Below, piece by piece: positions 35,901-47,917 of a DNA stretch of 64,000 nt. Origin of the DNA: Ephydatia muelleri. Taxonomy: Eukaryota; Porifera; Demospongiae; Spongillida; Spongillidae. How positions within the stretch are numbered: the first letter of the stretch is position 1; each line of letters starts with the position of its first letter. Below the pieces are notes generated by a model. It had not been told where the DNA came from. It saw nothing but the letters and a program-made list of their open reading frames with translations, and searched no databases. Position numbers and translations under genes: made by a program. The DNA lies in assembly GCA_013339895.1 (NCBI GenBank), contig JABACO010000008.1, forward strand, positions 3,613,490 to 3,677,489, written 5' to 3'.

Positions 35901-36379
35901 CATTTCAATGACAGATACACAATCACATACAGAAAAGGAAAAAGAAAAAATTATCATAATAGGACTGGTGCACATATACAGCACATGCATACCCAAAGTC
36001 TGTGAATCACTATGTAGTAGTGTTGTCACACAATTAGCATTATTTCAGACCGTACATGAACATGCATCAGTCACAGAACAGGTGTGCATTTGCTCCTGTG
36101 TACATAACTAAGGCCCCTACACACATACATGTAACTATAGACATAGTGACATATTGAGCTTTATCCATCACTTGTAATGGCGTTTGTGATGGCATTCGCA
36201 GGTCTTTGTTTGTTATACAGGTCAGCAGTACTGGTTCTGCCTTAGCCACCAATAGCAAAATTACTGCATGCACTGAGAGCTTTAAATGCAACTGTAATTT
36301 GTAATGATTCCTTGTCTGTTAATGAGGTTATTGACCACTCACATTGACAGCAACTTCCCTTCTCTAATTTGAAACTACA

Positions 36380-36990
36380 AAGCTTGGCTAGAACTTCATT
36401 TAGATCCCGATGAAATCCAGATTGCCATCAAAGAATGGCTAGGAATGGGACACAGCTTCTGGATCCAGATTGCAATATGTCCCAATAACATGCTTGACCT
36501 TTTTAAGGGGCCATCATGCTTGTGGAGGCGTTGTGTCTTGGCATAATCAGGTAGGAGACACCTTTGTGCAAATGTGCTGATTTGCAGGTGTCAGTACTAG
36601 CATTGAAGCTGGGAGTGGATCAGGTCATGAACATTTGCATGCCAGACTTGCTGATGCCCTTCTGCCCAATTGGGTTTGTTCCGAACCTGCACCCCTTGAC
36701 TTCACTGTGGTCTCTCTGCTTGGTTCAACCCATATTGTTGAAGTGGGTACCACAGCAGGCCTTTCAGCAGAAGAAAGGAAGCATGACTACAATGACCAAA
36801 AGTGCTGTGAGCTTATCTGCAATGGCTGTGGAAGGCGTTTATGGAGCTTGGGGTTAGAAGGCTAAACGTACCTTTTCACGTATGGCCATCAGGCTAGCTG
36901 TGAAGAGATCCATGCCCAAGTCACAAGCACTGTCCAGCCTTACACCAGGATGAATTTGACCCTGGTCAAATCAAATGCATAGGCCTTGCT
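36380..36990 (+). pseudogene. Second REL-endonuclease non-LTR remnant
   Basis: The frame at 36635-36865 reads HARLADALLPNWVCSEPAPL, DFTVVSLLGSTHIVEVGTTA, then RKHDYNDQKCCEL, the same arrangement as RPADVLVDGW..KPAAFDVTVTSPL..RKHAANDARC at 31.0-31.2 kb. Upstream, AIKEWLGMGHSF and CPNNMLDLF are a decayed CCHC approach, broken by stops near 36545. It belongs to a related but different subfamily, more decayed than the copy inside gene B. Confidence 0.7.
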
Positions 36991-38650
36991 CAGCTGGGGT
37001 AGCTCTAGGTTGATTTAGTCATAGGGTAGGGTTTTAGTTAATTCGACTGTATATCTTTTTGCAGTTTCTGTACTATATTTAAAGTTAAAAAGAATTAATA
37101 AATACAACATATATGTTGAATGTGATATTAGGGTGAAAATACTTAATAATGAACTTGTTACACACACATCACACAAATAACACACACATCACAAAACACA
37201 CATGAAGCGCACAGCGCAAACATACATTATAATCATAATGCACATACATACCGACAGTAACACACGGACACACATACAGCACTAGAGATTTAACCCATTC
37301 TTTTCCAGATTGTACAAACACACATGACACACACATGAAGATATGATACACATGCAAATGCTTGCCTGCTCTAGCTTGCAGATCATCTAACCTCTCTCCT
37401 CTGTCAATAACATTCTGATAGTTGATTAGATACCTGTGTATAACATGTATGGTGTCTCATGGGAGGGGCTGCAATGTACTGGTACAGACTCTACAGCACA
37501 TGCATTAACATGCTTGCTATCTAGGAAAAGTGCTATTGCGCACGAGGTGCCCTCGTTTGAACCGAAAATTTCAAAAAGAATGGGGTAGGTTCTTTTCGAC
37601 AATGGATTTGGATAGTACGTGAAAGGTTAGCTTCACTTGGACACCTTCGGAGGCACCCTAAACCCTAACCCCAAGTATCTTCCTCAGACTGCTGCTGCCC
37701 AGCTGTGTTTAAACTGCACTGTACTTTTGCATACATTTGCAATGGAATGAGTGCTTTGTGTTGATTGTACAGTAAATATTAAAGTGGATGGACTTGACTA
37801 ATAAACAAATGACAATGACCAACTTTCATGGACACTAACTAAAGGCATTCCTCTAACAGCAATTAAAATAGCCAGTTATTTAATGAGCCCTACATGACCA
37901 TACAAATGGGACACTACAAACTTCAATCTGTTAATGCATATGAAATGTGAGTTACCCTAATCCATTTGATTTGGCTGTAATATCCTCTTACAGACCACTT
38001 TTTCTGCTATTCGCAAATGGTAATTGTTTGTTTATTTGAACTGTGCAGAAACAATACAAATATTGTCAACACTGTAGAGTTTGAATTTTCCCTTTAAGGT
38101 TGTACATACACTGGCTACTGATTCTCTTTTCCTGCTTCATAGCTATTGATCTAAAAGTGTCCAATTTGCACACTTCAAGACAAGCTGACTACATGGCTGC
38201 CTATGTAACCATTTGTGTGCAAACTATTATAACCACATCACATGGAGCTCTACTAGGATGCTCAGTGACACCTCCACCCTACTCCCCACTGTACTCCCTA
38301 CTTCCCAATGTACTCACACCTCCACCCTACTCCTCACTTACTCACACCTACACTTCTATAGCTGTAGAGCGGTTTTGGACAAAATCAAATACATTGAGGC
38401 GGAAAGCAATCAAGTGCACCTCGATGACCCACCAAAAAAATTCAAGACTCCAGACTGACATAATCCAATGTTATCACAGTCAAATGATCAATTCAATCTT
38501 TTATATACCCCCAACCACGTGACCATGTCACGTGCTATACAGCCAACCCCAATTGGGAGGGAGCTAAGTTTCCGTCTAATTCGCTATGCTCAACCGACAG
38601 AAACGTGTATCTCCCTCCCTATGCCGCTGTATAGCCGATCACACCCCCCC
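36991..38650. other. No gene recognised; CA-rich stretch
   Basis: 37158-37340 is rich in ACACAC and CACATACA motifs. The remaining open frames lack domains. A direct repeat of CACCTCCACCCTACTCC occurs at about 38269 and 38318. Confidence 0.4.
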
Positions 38651-40010
38651 TCCCGGTCACTGAGGACATTGCCATGCAGGTGGACATGGGGATGGAGATG
38701 GTGGCAGCAGTGAGAGGTGTGAAAGTGGAAGAAATTTACAAGTTGGTGGGGACACATCACAGACAGTACAGAGCACAATAAAGAATTTGCTGAACTTCCG
38801 GCTGAAATGTCTAACCTGGAAAAACCTGCTGGACAACTCTTTTGTGGAACACACACTACCCTGGGCTTCAGTTCAACGATGAACAAGGTGGTTAGGATGT
38901 TGGAAGCAGAGATGAAGATGGATCAAGTCCTGAAGGGATTCATGGTAGAATTAGAGATTGACGCAAAATATTCCAGTCTGACTGGACAAGCTCTAGACAT
39001 GTGCCTAAAACTGTCCTGAGTACTCACATAAGCCCTGGAACAGAAACGAAGACTTCATTTAGAGCAGAGGTATGTATCCAGTGTCCTTCTTACTTACAAA
39101 GATAATTGATTTGGCTGTCTTTCTAGAGCGGCAGCAGTTCTTGTGTACAATTTTGACCACCTTGTGGAGTTTCTGAACCAGAACCTCCACATCAACAACA
39201 GCCTGGGCTGCTTAGTACGAGAAGTAATGGAGCTCCTCTACCTTAGGGTCATTCTGGTGGTGTTTGCCTGCATGCTTGGGAGTACATCTAGTGGAGCCCT
39301 TCTATGCTAGAACCATAGAGAAGCGAGCCACTCATACCAAGCTCAGGGATTTCTACAAGTGTCTCTACATCAACCTGGGCAAACCAATAAGTGAACAGTA
39401 CACCAGATTCACAAAACCAGAATTCAGTGGATTTTCCGAGGAGTTGTTCCAAGGTGTAAAAAATAACTACAAGCCAGAGGTGCTGAACTCTGTATCAGAA
39501 ATGACAAATGAGTACATGGAGGATGTTGTCAAACTGACCAACCTAATGCTGCCCCATCTGCAACAGGTACTGGCGAGACAGAGGAGAGACTATGGAATTG
39601 ATGAGGAGTCATTCCCTCAGCAGTATCCAGTGGAGGAGCAGGCAAGCAACATAGATGACACACCTGTGCACAACATTGGTATGGAGAGGCAGTGTGGTAA
39701 GGTAGACTATAGGTTGCAAAAGCTTGGCACATTGCCTGCAGTGAGCAGATCCATCATTCTGCAGAGATGTCAGCAGCTGAGGGATGGCCAGAATCCTTTC
39801 TTCAGGGATTATAGGGCAGAAAGTGAGGTGGAGCTTTTATGGAGTGAACAGACCAAGGCCAACTTTGCAAGGGGGGTCCACTGAGAAGCAGGAGATGGCT
39901 AAGAGACAGGAGAGAAAGAGGCGGGACATGTTGAACAGCCTTAAGTCTTTAACTGGTCCCTTCACTGATGCTGTTGAGGTGGAAAGTACTTAGCAGAACC
40001 CACTCTCAGT
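38650..40010 (+). pseudogene. Broken copy of an uncharacterised repetitive protein gene
   Basis: Exon-like blocks on the plus strand: 38670-38780 (AMQVDMGMEMVAAVRGVKVE), 38807-39019 (MSNLEKPAGQLFCGTHTTLG, LEAEMKMDQVLKGFMVELEI), about 39122-39270 (AVLVYNFDHLVEFLNQNLHI), and 39264-39884 (GVHLVEPFYARTIEKRATHT ... PVHNIGMERQCGKVDYRLQK). A Lys/Arg-rich end follows near 39884-39950. The block order (HLVEPF, then a Gln-rich helical part, then a PVxNxxxER..GxVDY motif) recalls a multicopy protein family in sponge and cnidarian genomes whose function I do not know. A one-base frame change at the G run near 39278 and stops at 38781 and 39884 break it. Confidence 0.45.
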
Positions 40011-40527
40011 GAAATAGTGAAGCAACAAAGACTGAAGTTGGAGGTTCAGTTTGCCAGAGAGAGCACTACTTTACTCCCTAAAGTTGACCCACTTTTTGTA
40101 TCCAAGTCACGTTGCCTAATGGAAAGGGAAGGATGAAGACAGCTGTAGAGTTTGGCGAGTGTTACCTAGGCAGGCGAAGTGATAGGTCAATGCTGGAGTA
40201 TGGAAACTTTTCCGGAGTGTCTAGACAAGTTGGTTGAGTATTGAAAATGATTTCATTGTATGCATCTTTATAAGTATTAATCAATGTTAGCTTGATGCAT
40301 TATGTGAGACGTTGTCTCTATAAGAAATGCAAAACAGCATACTGGGTTGCACAGTCCAGGTATGGAAGCACACGAAGATGTCATTGTGAGGCACAAACAG
40401 GTTAAGAACGCTTGCTAAATTCCTGGTGCCTTTTCAAGCTTGAAATAAAGACACAGCCGACACCACTTACATACCAGATCGACATGTAGCAATGAAATGC
40501 AAGGAGGAGACCTAGGTCTTATAATAT

Positions 40528-40565
40528 TCCCTAGGATCTGCCCTACGTAGGGCAGATCCTAGGGA
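40528..40565. repeat. Perfect 38-bp palindrome
   Basis: Arms TCCCTAGGATCTGCCCTAC and GTAGGGCAGATCCTAGGGA meet with no loop. Such loopless palindromes are unstable, so it may be a recent foldback insertion tip. Confidence 0.95.
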
Positions 40566-40732
40566 GTAAGCCCAGGGCTTCTTTTCGGTCTTCCGTTCAC
40601 TTCATGACAAATATTGATTATCCTCCTCCTTACTTTGTTCCATAGCGTTGCCGCTTAGTAATAAAGCAGACCCATCAGATCCTAGTTAATTTGGGTCCTT
40701 AGATGCATCCAGGGACCCAGATCTATGAATTC

Positions 40733-40786
40733 TGTCATTCGCCTTTAATTTCATTCACGTGGGCATCAAATTAAAGGCGAATGACC
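40733..40786. repeat. Hairpin with 18-bp perfect stem
   Basis: Stem GTCATTCGCCTTTAATTT and its exact complement enclose an 18-nt loop containing CACGTG. Outer sequences (CCAGATCTATGAATT and AATTCCTAGATCT) extend the symmetry imperfectly, suggesting a small foldback element of about 110 bp. Confidence 0.9.
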
Positions 40787-40908
40787 GGTACCCAAAAATT
40801 CCTAGATCTCATGTACGCGCTTGAATTGGGCATGTTTGTCATAGCGATAAGTAACAGAAAATAATGCACTTGGACACAAAGCGCCGAAATCACATACACC
40901 ATGTTTGA

Positions 40909-40941
40909 GTGTGTGTGTGTGTGTGTGTGGGGGGGGGGGGG
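40909..40941. repeat. (GT)n followed by a G run
   Basis: About ten GT units run into 13 G. Confidence 0.9.
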
Positions 40942-41159
40942 CTCCAGAAAACTATTTATAGCAGACAATTAGACACCGCGATTATATTGATAGTGGTAGA
41001 TTATTAATTTTTGAAAATCCTTCTCCCTCGCTCCGCCTTGACTTCTTACTATCATACAGTCTGCCCTCGTTGAGAGCGCACCCGTTATAAGCGCATTCCC
41101 TCGCTTAGAACGTATTCTTAATCATATTCATAATTATCGCGGGTACGACATGATATAAA

Positions 41160-42110
41160 GACATCAGAGATGCTATCTGTGGTTGAATACAGCACACAGC
41201 ATTTGATGCTGTTTGATAACTAAATGAAATCTGCATTGACCTACACACCTACAAGCAATCACGCAAAATATTAATTTTTCGTAATGATTCTCTGATAAAT
41301 GAGCCCAAGGATGCATTTTGAGGTAATAAAGATGTGAATGTAGTCTAGCTTGTGGTGTTGCAGCTGTTGCCATGGTTGCAGTAAAGGCTGATGTTTAGAT
41401 GACATACATTAATAATTTCATACTGCACAGTTAAAGCTACACTGCTGTATTTAATTATTCTGACATTATTTCAACATGATAAATGTTTTTAGTTTGTTAT
41501 GTATCTGCACTAATTTCATCCAGGATATATTGACATATGGATCATTGTATATGTTAGAAGGTGAAATGACAATAATGCAGCAGCTGTGTCTCCTTAGCAT
41601 TTAAATAAATCCAAGTAAAAGGTCGATATTCTGAAACTTTTTGTAGCAGACAAAAATGTAAGGATGAAATTTAAAAAATGTCTAAAAAGAATATGCTAAG
41701 ATTTTTCATTACAAATTCCATATTCAAAATAGACCAAACACTGCCTTCACATTGTTTAAAATGTACTTCCATTTCCTGCTCCATTGACAGCAAACAGAGT
41801 GAACTCAATTGTATTGTACAAAAACAAAAATGGATGCATTATGGTTTATTAGAAATGAAGGGTCTCCAAGGCCCAGTGAAGAACTACACTGCATACAAGG
41901 TGGGCAGGTTAGAGTAAATGATGTTTCTTTCAGTGACAGTGATATTGTATATTAGTACGTGATGCACTATTGCAGGAGGAGGGAAGATGTCATATGAAGA
42001 TGGTGCAATCCAGGAAAGCATTAAAGTGTTGTTTGAAGAATGAACAAATATTTAAGCTGCTGTGGTGGTCCCAGTACACCTATATAGAAAGTGGAGCAAT
42101 GCAATCGTGC
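41160..42110 (-). pseudogene. Receptor copy C: broken FN3 and transmembrane exons
   Basis: Nucleotide similarity to gene B is clear. 41720-42085 corresponds to the FN3 exon (same TATATAG acceptor followed by GTGTACTGGGACCACC) and 41170-41260 to the TM exon (CRCVGQCRFHLVI). The FN3 frame breaks soon after TTCTTCAAACAACACTTTAA, and the TM exon lacks the hydrophobic run. 42400-42470 resembles the intron just after the Ig exon of gene B (31770-31845), but no Ig or signal exon follows. So copy C has the 3' half that gene A lacks, in decayed form. Confidence 0.75.
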
Positions 42111-42304
42111 TATCTTTATAAAATACTGAAGCAACATAGTGGCTCAAGTTGAGAGTTTACAATTAATTTCAACTTTTTAAACTAGCAATAAATTGATAGA
42201 ATTTCAAACAGGCCTGCTATTTTTTAGCATATCAAGTTGTAAATTCTTTTTCATCATTGAGTGTCACAATAAAACTCCTTCTGATAAATGACAAGAACAT
42301 TGTA

Positions 42305-42382
42305 AATGGGACAGTTCATGCCTACAATGATACCACAGATATATGTATACCTGTGTTATCATTTTCGCGTGAACTGTCCCAA
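42305..42382. repeat. Small foldback repeat
   Basis: GGGACAGTTCATGCCTACAA and the inverted GTGAACTGTCCC, with TGATACCACAG/CTGTGTTATCA, form a hairpin of about 30-bp imperfect stem around a TATATGTATA loop. It lies in the copy C intron region and is absent from gene B. Confidence 0.85.
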
Positions 42383-42482
42383 ATATAGGTAAATAGCATT
42401 TAACACCAGTTCCCTAAAGTAATGTCTTATGAACTCTAAGAATATCCAGTGATGTTGCCTGATGTTTGTTTTAATTCAGTTG

Positions 42483-43190
42483 CACTAAAATTTATGTGTA
42501 TCGTACTATAGCAGCATTCACAACAATATTACATTCTCCCCTTCCCCAATTGCAATTCTATGTGTTATGCATGTGATAAAAAAAAATTGGTTACTTTAAA
42601 TGAATAGCTGAATATGTGGCACACAAACTCTAATGTGAGCAAGTGCATACTAAGGGTGTATGGGGAATGATGGTCCGATACAAATGTACATCATATCGTT
42701 GTACACAATTGTAATGGTCACTCTAACTATTACAAGTACATTAGCTTTACAGTGTCACACCATCACCTGAAACAATAAGCATGAGTCAAATGATGGCTGT
42801 CACGTCTTACCAGTTACACATGACCAATCGGTAATACATTGTGCCATGTATATTAAAGTCAGGAATATATAATGGATACGACATTTTCATTATATGGTAT
42901 TCACTTCCAACGCACACAAAATGCACTGCATTGAAATTATTAATTTTATTAGTGTACCTGCAGAGGTACCCATGCTCACATTAGAGTAGTGTAGGAACTC
43001 TGCACCAGTGAGAGTACTTTCAAGTGAACTTGTCGATGCATGATTCATTTCTGACATTCACATGAATAGAGAGTGCATGTATAGTGCATGAGGAAACAGA
43101 ATGGTCCAGCAATATAATGCGTTAAATAACAAATTGATTTTGACATGTACAACAACACATGACTAATGGATTCTAAACAGCAGGGCTTCC
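42483..43190. other. No gene recognised
   Basis: AT-rich sequence up to the gypsy LTR. Short open frames only. Confidence 0.4.
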
Positions 43191-43194
43191 TAGT

Positions 43195-43484
43195 TAAGTG
43201 TCCAATGTGGAGGACTGGGAACCTGGTGCGGAAGATAAGAATATTCATGTGGTCGGCCGGGGGCCTGGCGCTATTCATAAGTAAGCCGCCTGGTGAGGAT
43301 GCCGCAGCGGGGGGGGCCTCTATTGTGCGATCTGCGAGAACATTGTTGTATAAGATAGAGTTGTTGCCTGTACAAGGCATCTTGATCTTGATCTTGTTTT
43401 AAGTGTGCATATTATATAGTTTGCTGCTATCTTCCGGATTCTCGTGCGCAAGCTGTACCTTAAGACGTCGGCGAACCTTCACAT
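43195..43484 (+). repeat. 5' LTR of the gypsy element (left edge approximate)
   Basis: The region ends in CA just before a primer-binding site and contains a TATAAGATA element near 43349 and a GC-rich segment. No second LTR is in the window because the element is truncated, so the left edge is only a guess. Confidence 0.45.
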
Positions 43485-43485
43485 T

Positions 43486-43503
43486 TGGTGTCAGAAGTGG
43501 GAT
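43486..43503 (+). promoter_or_regulatory. tRNA-Leu primer-binding site
   Basis: TGGTGTCAGAAGTGGGAT is the complement of a tRNA-Leu 3' end (..ATCCCACTTCTGACA plus CCA, from memory of animal tRNA-Leu). It lies 2 bp after the LTR end, the standard place for minus-strand priming. Confidence 0.8.
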
Positions 43504-43772
43504 AATTCGGCGACAGCGGTTCGACGAGACCCATCGTATTGTGGAGACATATAGCAAGGCACTGGGTAGTCGTAAGTTACTTGTGTATGTCACTGAGGTC
43601 AGGACGTTCTTACAAGGAAGGCTACGGTACAGCGATTTCATCAGAGACAATGGCGGAGCAGAACATTGCCGATTTGATGAAGATGCTAATTGAGGATCGA
43701 CAGGAGAGGGAGAAGCATCATGAGGACGAAAAAAGGAGGCTCGCGGAGCTTGCGGAACAAGAATAGAAGCAG

Positions 43773-45464
43773 GTGATGGAGCAGATGGATATGCTACGAC
43801 AATTGGTGGAGGACACACGTCGCGATCGTACGGACGAGGCTAGGGCACCATCAATCAAGATCCTCGAAGGTGAAGGTAAGTTAGTAAAACTTACCGAGCA
43901 GGACGACATAGAGGCGTACCTGACAACCTTCGAGCGTGTGATGCGGGCCTACGAGGTAAAGGAGGAGCGATGGGCTGTGAAATTGGCTCCTCAGTTGACG
44001 GGGAAAGCGCAGCAGGCCTATGCCGCGATGAAGACGGAAGATGCGGGGAGGTACGAGAAGTTAAAAGAGGCCATACTGCGACGCTATGACATCTCCGAAG
44101 AGACGTACCGGCAGCGATTTCGGGAATCGTCAAAGAAAGAGGAAGAGTCGGTGGGTGAGTTGGCGGTAAGGCTGACCGATCTGTTACAGAAGTGGACCAA
44201 GGGTTGCAGGACCGTGGATGAGATTCGCGATATGCTGGTCAAGGAGCAGCTCCTGAGTTCACTACCCACAGATGTTCGGATCCATGTCTCTGAGAGAAAG
44301 CCCAAGACGTCTGCAGATGCAGCGGAGCTTGCGGACAGTTATCTACATGCGAGGAGGCGGGGCAGTGAGATGACTCTGCCACCGGCGGATCATGGGAGAA
44401 AGCCATGGTCAAGGGATCAGAGGGATCACTACGAAAGTTCAAAAAGGAGTGAGCCAACCCAGCGACTCCCTAGTGAAAAGGGGTTCCCATTAGATGTTAA
44501 GAAGGGGCAGATCCTACTGGATACTGGCTGCTCGAGGACAATGGTTCATAGCCGTTTCGTGTGCAAAGAGGAACTCTTAAAGGAGTCCACGGTTGTCCGC
44601 TGTGCACATGGAGACTTCACGGAGTATCCCATGGCTAAAGTGTACATCGAAGTTGATGGCCAGGAGTTCTCCACAGTGGCAGCTGTATCCAGTAATTTAC
44701 CAGTTGACGTCCTCCTAGGAACAGATATGCCTACACTGGGGACACTAATTCAAGGGGGTTGGAGTTCCCAGTCAACAGGAACGGCCATGGCTGTCACCAC
44801 ACGTTCCAGGGCCAGGAGGGAGGCCTTGACAGAGGAGACAGACTATCAAAAGCAGCAGAAATCTGGAGTAAGACCAATTCCCCTGCCAGAAGTAATGGAT
44901 AATTCGAAAGAGGTCTGGGACCTGGGCTCAGCATTGGATGAGACTGTCTTGGAAGGTGGAAAGAGGGTAAAACCTTACCTCACCAGAAGGCAGCGGCGTG
45001 AAGGGAGAAAGAATCATGTGAAGGAGGCAGAAGCGGATATCCTTAGTTCATCTGAGACGATACCAGAGATGTCAGCTGATGGTTTAGGGACTCTTCAAAG
45101 GACGGATCCCACCTTGGAATTTGTTCGAAAGGCCGCTGACAAGGGAGAGAGTGATGGCCGGGTGAGCTTTGTGTGGAAAGAGGGGTTATTGTTTCGTGTG
45201 GTGGCCCCTACAAGAGAAAATGGAGTGGATGTTCGGGAACAGTTGGTACTACCGAAACAGTGTCGTGAGAAGGTGATGGAGTTGGCTCACAGTATTCCGA
45301 TGGCAGGCCACTTGAGCAAGCATAAGACAACGGATCGGGTCTTACAACGATTTTATTGGCCAGCATTGCGGGCTGATGTAGCAGAATATTGCAGGAGATG
45401 CGAGACCTGTCAGAAGACATCACGAGTGAAGCCTCCTCCTGCCCCCTCATACCACTACCAGTGA
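43773..45464 (+). pseudogene. Gmr1-like gypsy gag-protease-integrase polyprotein, first frame
   Basis: A 563-residue frame. Residues about 25-200 are a gypsy capsid (YLTTFERVMRAYEV, KLAPQLTGKAQQAYAAM) ending in a SCAN-like segment (EETYRQRFRE, GELAVRLTDLLQKW, VKEQLLSSLPTDVRIHV). No CCHC knuckle follows. At about 249 comes an aspartic protease (ILLDTGCSRTMVH, VDVLLGTDMPTL). After a charged linker comes the integrase zinc domain (ELAHSIPMAGHLSKHKTTDR, YCRRCETCQK). Protease leads straight to integrase without reverse transcriptase, as in Gmr1-type elements (order PR-IN-RT). The likely upstream start is 43650-43770, where a frame with an in-frame TAG at 43764 encodes MAEQNIADLMKM. The C-run near 45440 causes a frameshift into the core frame. 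Confidence 0.8.
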
Positions 45465-45901
45465 TGGACGTACCTTTTGAGAGGATAGCCATGGATGTGG
45501 TGGGACCACTTCCTAGGACTAGCTCTGGAAACAAGTATGTGCTAGTTATTTGCGATTATGCTACTAGGTATCCTGAGGCCGTCCCAATGAAGTCTGTGGA
45601 TGCTGAGAAGGTGGCGGAGGAGCTGGTGAAAATGTTCGCGAGAGTGGGGATTCCAGGAGAAATTCTCACGGACCAAGGGTCAAATTTTACCAGTCAGCTG
45701 CTAGCAGAGCTCTACCGGATGTTGCATATTCGGCCAATCAGGACTTCACCTTACCACCCTCAAACAGACGGCTTGGTTGAACGTTTCAATCAAACACTTA
45801 AGGCTATGCTGCGTAAGGTGCACATTCAGGAAGGCAAGGACTGGGACCAGCTGTTGCCTTATGTGTTGTTCGCCTACCGGGAGATCCCTCAATGCGACTA
45901 A
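45400..45901 (+). pseudogene. Gypsy integrase core, truncated
   Basis: This continues the polyprotein in another frame, beginning around PLIPLPVMDVPFERIAMDVV. All three catalytic acidic residues of the rve DDE core are present: IAMDVVGPLPR, LTDQGSNFTSQL and GLVERFNQTLK. The sequence stops at AYREIPQ, just before the conserved STGFSPFEL-type end, and then unrelated DNA begins at about 45895. Reverse transcriptase, RNase H and the 3' LTR are not in the window. This is a 3'-truncated copy. Confidence 0.85.
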
Positions 45902-46595
45902 GCTATCGTTACCTGTACGCCCACAAAGGTATCGCTAACACACGGAACGTCAGTCTAATGAAAAACTCGCGTCTGAATACATTTACAGTCAGAAACACGC
46001 ATTTCTTAATATCCATACCTCTCAAGCAAGTCACATAACACCAAAGAAAGCCTAAAACTAGACAAATATCTTTGCTCTTCGAAAAAGTTCCAGTAACGTA
46101 GTCACTAAGGTGTTGATTAATACTACACTGACGGCCCGAACGAAGCTTGGATAATGCAATGTATTGCAGCACGTGATCCATTTCCAATCCCTTCCGTATA
46201 ATATCTATGACCCACCCCACATTCCCCTTGTACACTCCCCTTGTACACACACCCTACACTACCTTGTATAACGCACAACTAACAAATATGAGTGTACTTC
46301 CCATGTGTACTAGGAGAGTGTAAGGAAAAAGGCACTCACTATTATGCCGTTTATTAGAAAACTTGTAGGTGTGGTTTTCGTCGAGAGTTTAAAAACGATA
46401 TTAAACGAAGACGTAATATCGGTGGTACAAACGAAGATGACTGCGGATTTTACTCAGTGAAACAGAGAGTGGTTAGCTCTAACGCTGCCCAACTCTGTAT
46501 CCTTCTCCTCCCTTCCAAAAAAACACACCTGATCCCAGTGCTGCACTAAGTTTGTATTGGCCTCTGCACTACATCCACTTGCGGTCTACACACAC
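45902..46595. other. No gene recognised
   Basis: Unique-looking sequence between the truncated gypsy element and the microsatellites. The 113-residue minus frame at 45909-46250 has no recognisable motif. Confidence 0.4.
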
Positions 46596-46599
46596 TCAA

Positions 46600-46613
46600 C
46601 ACACACACACACA

Positions 46614-46645
<32 letters not shown>

Positions 46646-46654
46646 CACACACAC
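46600..46654. repeat. (AC)n / (ACGC)n microsatellite
   Basis: AC units on both sides of a short ACGC tetranucleotide block. Confidence 0.95.
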
Positions 46655-46773
46655 CAATGCACACAACAATGACCTGTCCACCCCCACCCCGTGATTACAT
46701 GATCATATCCATATGTACAACATTCCTTTAAAGCATATACTTTCAGAGGTCCTAACAATGTCCCCCCCATCTT

Positions 46774-46775
<2 letters not shown>

Positions 46776-46848
<73 letters not shown>

Positions 46849-46940
46849 TCTCTCTCTCCCTCTCTCTCTCTCTCCCTCCCCTCCCTCTCCCCCTCCCTCC
46901 CTCCCTCCCTCCCCTCCCTCTCTCTCTCTCTCTCTCTTTC
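46776..46940. repeat. (TC)n microsatellite
   Basis: A long CT-rich strand with CCCTCC interruptions. It produces spurious Ser/Leu and Arg/Glu open frames on both strands, and the polypurine-polypyrimidine asymmetry could support H-DNA. Confidence 0.95.
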
Positions 46941-46959
46941 TCTTATATTCCTCCATTGT

Positions 46960-47917
46960 CCTCCAGGTGATGCAAGGAAAGTCTGCAAAATCTCCCCATC
47001 AACACCCATTGTGATTCAGGCACCTCCCACAGCACCCATGTTTTTTTTTGCTCGCCTATTCTGGACTAACACTGGCTCGCCCAACTGTAATGGAGCCTAT
47101 GAACTCTCTCCTTCCCTTGTGTTGCCCTGTCACATTGTTCTCGGCTGTAGCTTACACTCACTTGCCACAATCGCTCCATTGGATCTTCAGGTGGGTCCCA
47201 TGCCAACAGTTTGGTTGTTCTGCTATTCCAAAAATGCCATGTAAGGGTCGCATTCCTTTTCAACTATCTTGTGGCTATCCTAAATGCACTAGTAACCTTC
47301 CCATATGATTGTCTGAGGTACGGCGATGACATGGTGTGTTCAAATATCACGTCTAGGCAAACTCCTGGAACTGATTCCAAGGGGAAACCCATCGGAGTGT
47401 ACTTTAATTGGAACCAAGTGCCTTGCAATCTGCTGTTTAAGTATTCCTTCTCTTTCCAACTAAAGAGATCTATGTCCACTTTCTCCCTCGAAATACTACG
47501 GGTCACTGCGATTCGTTGGATTGAGCAGGTGAATCAATTTCACAGACTGTACAATTAACTATACTCTGCTTGATATCCTCCACCATTTCAGGCGAATACA
47601 CAGCATCTCTGGCTCTCCTCGGGTTGGGACGCAAACAAATACATCAAGCACTACAACCTCACCCGTGCGCACACATGCACACACACACACAAACACACAC
47701 ACACATTTATGACGCAGTGCAGCATTCGTATGGCATCCAGTGATCTGTAAACAAATGAACACATATTCCAGCATAAGTATGGTTCTGATACCTAAAACTG
47801 TAACATGTAATCTACTAGCAGTGCTCCTGCTTTTCTGGTGAGTCCTTGTCCATCTTTGATGTCCACGTTGTCGAAACCCATCTTTTTAAAAACTTCTTCC
47901 TCTGTTTTGGCAGATGA
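46960..47917. other. Possible unassigned exons; CA microsatellite at 47676-47705
   Basis: A plus-strand block at about 46966-47185 (ending GATCTTCAG before GTGGGTCC) is open and could be an exon (PPTAPMFFFARLFWTNTG...). A second open frame runs at 47211-47558. I see no domain, and the opposite strand is equally open at 47264-47506. Left unassigned. Confidence 0.3.

Larger units (their letters stand above)
40011..41160. other. No gene; cluster of palindromes
   Basis: Contains the perfect palindrome at 40528-40565, the hairpin at 40733-40786 and a (GT)n(G)n tract at 40909-40941, described separately. No coding sequence was recognised. Confidence 0.5.

Noticed and set aside
43486-43503. tRNA gene
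   Set aside because: Only 18 bases complementary to a tRNA 3' end; it is a retrotransposon primer-binding site.
46546-47009. Arg/Glu- and Ser/Leu-rich open frames
   Set aside because: Translations of the (TC)n microsatellite.
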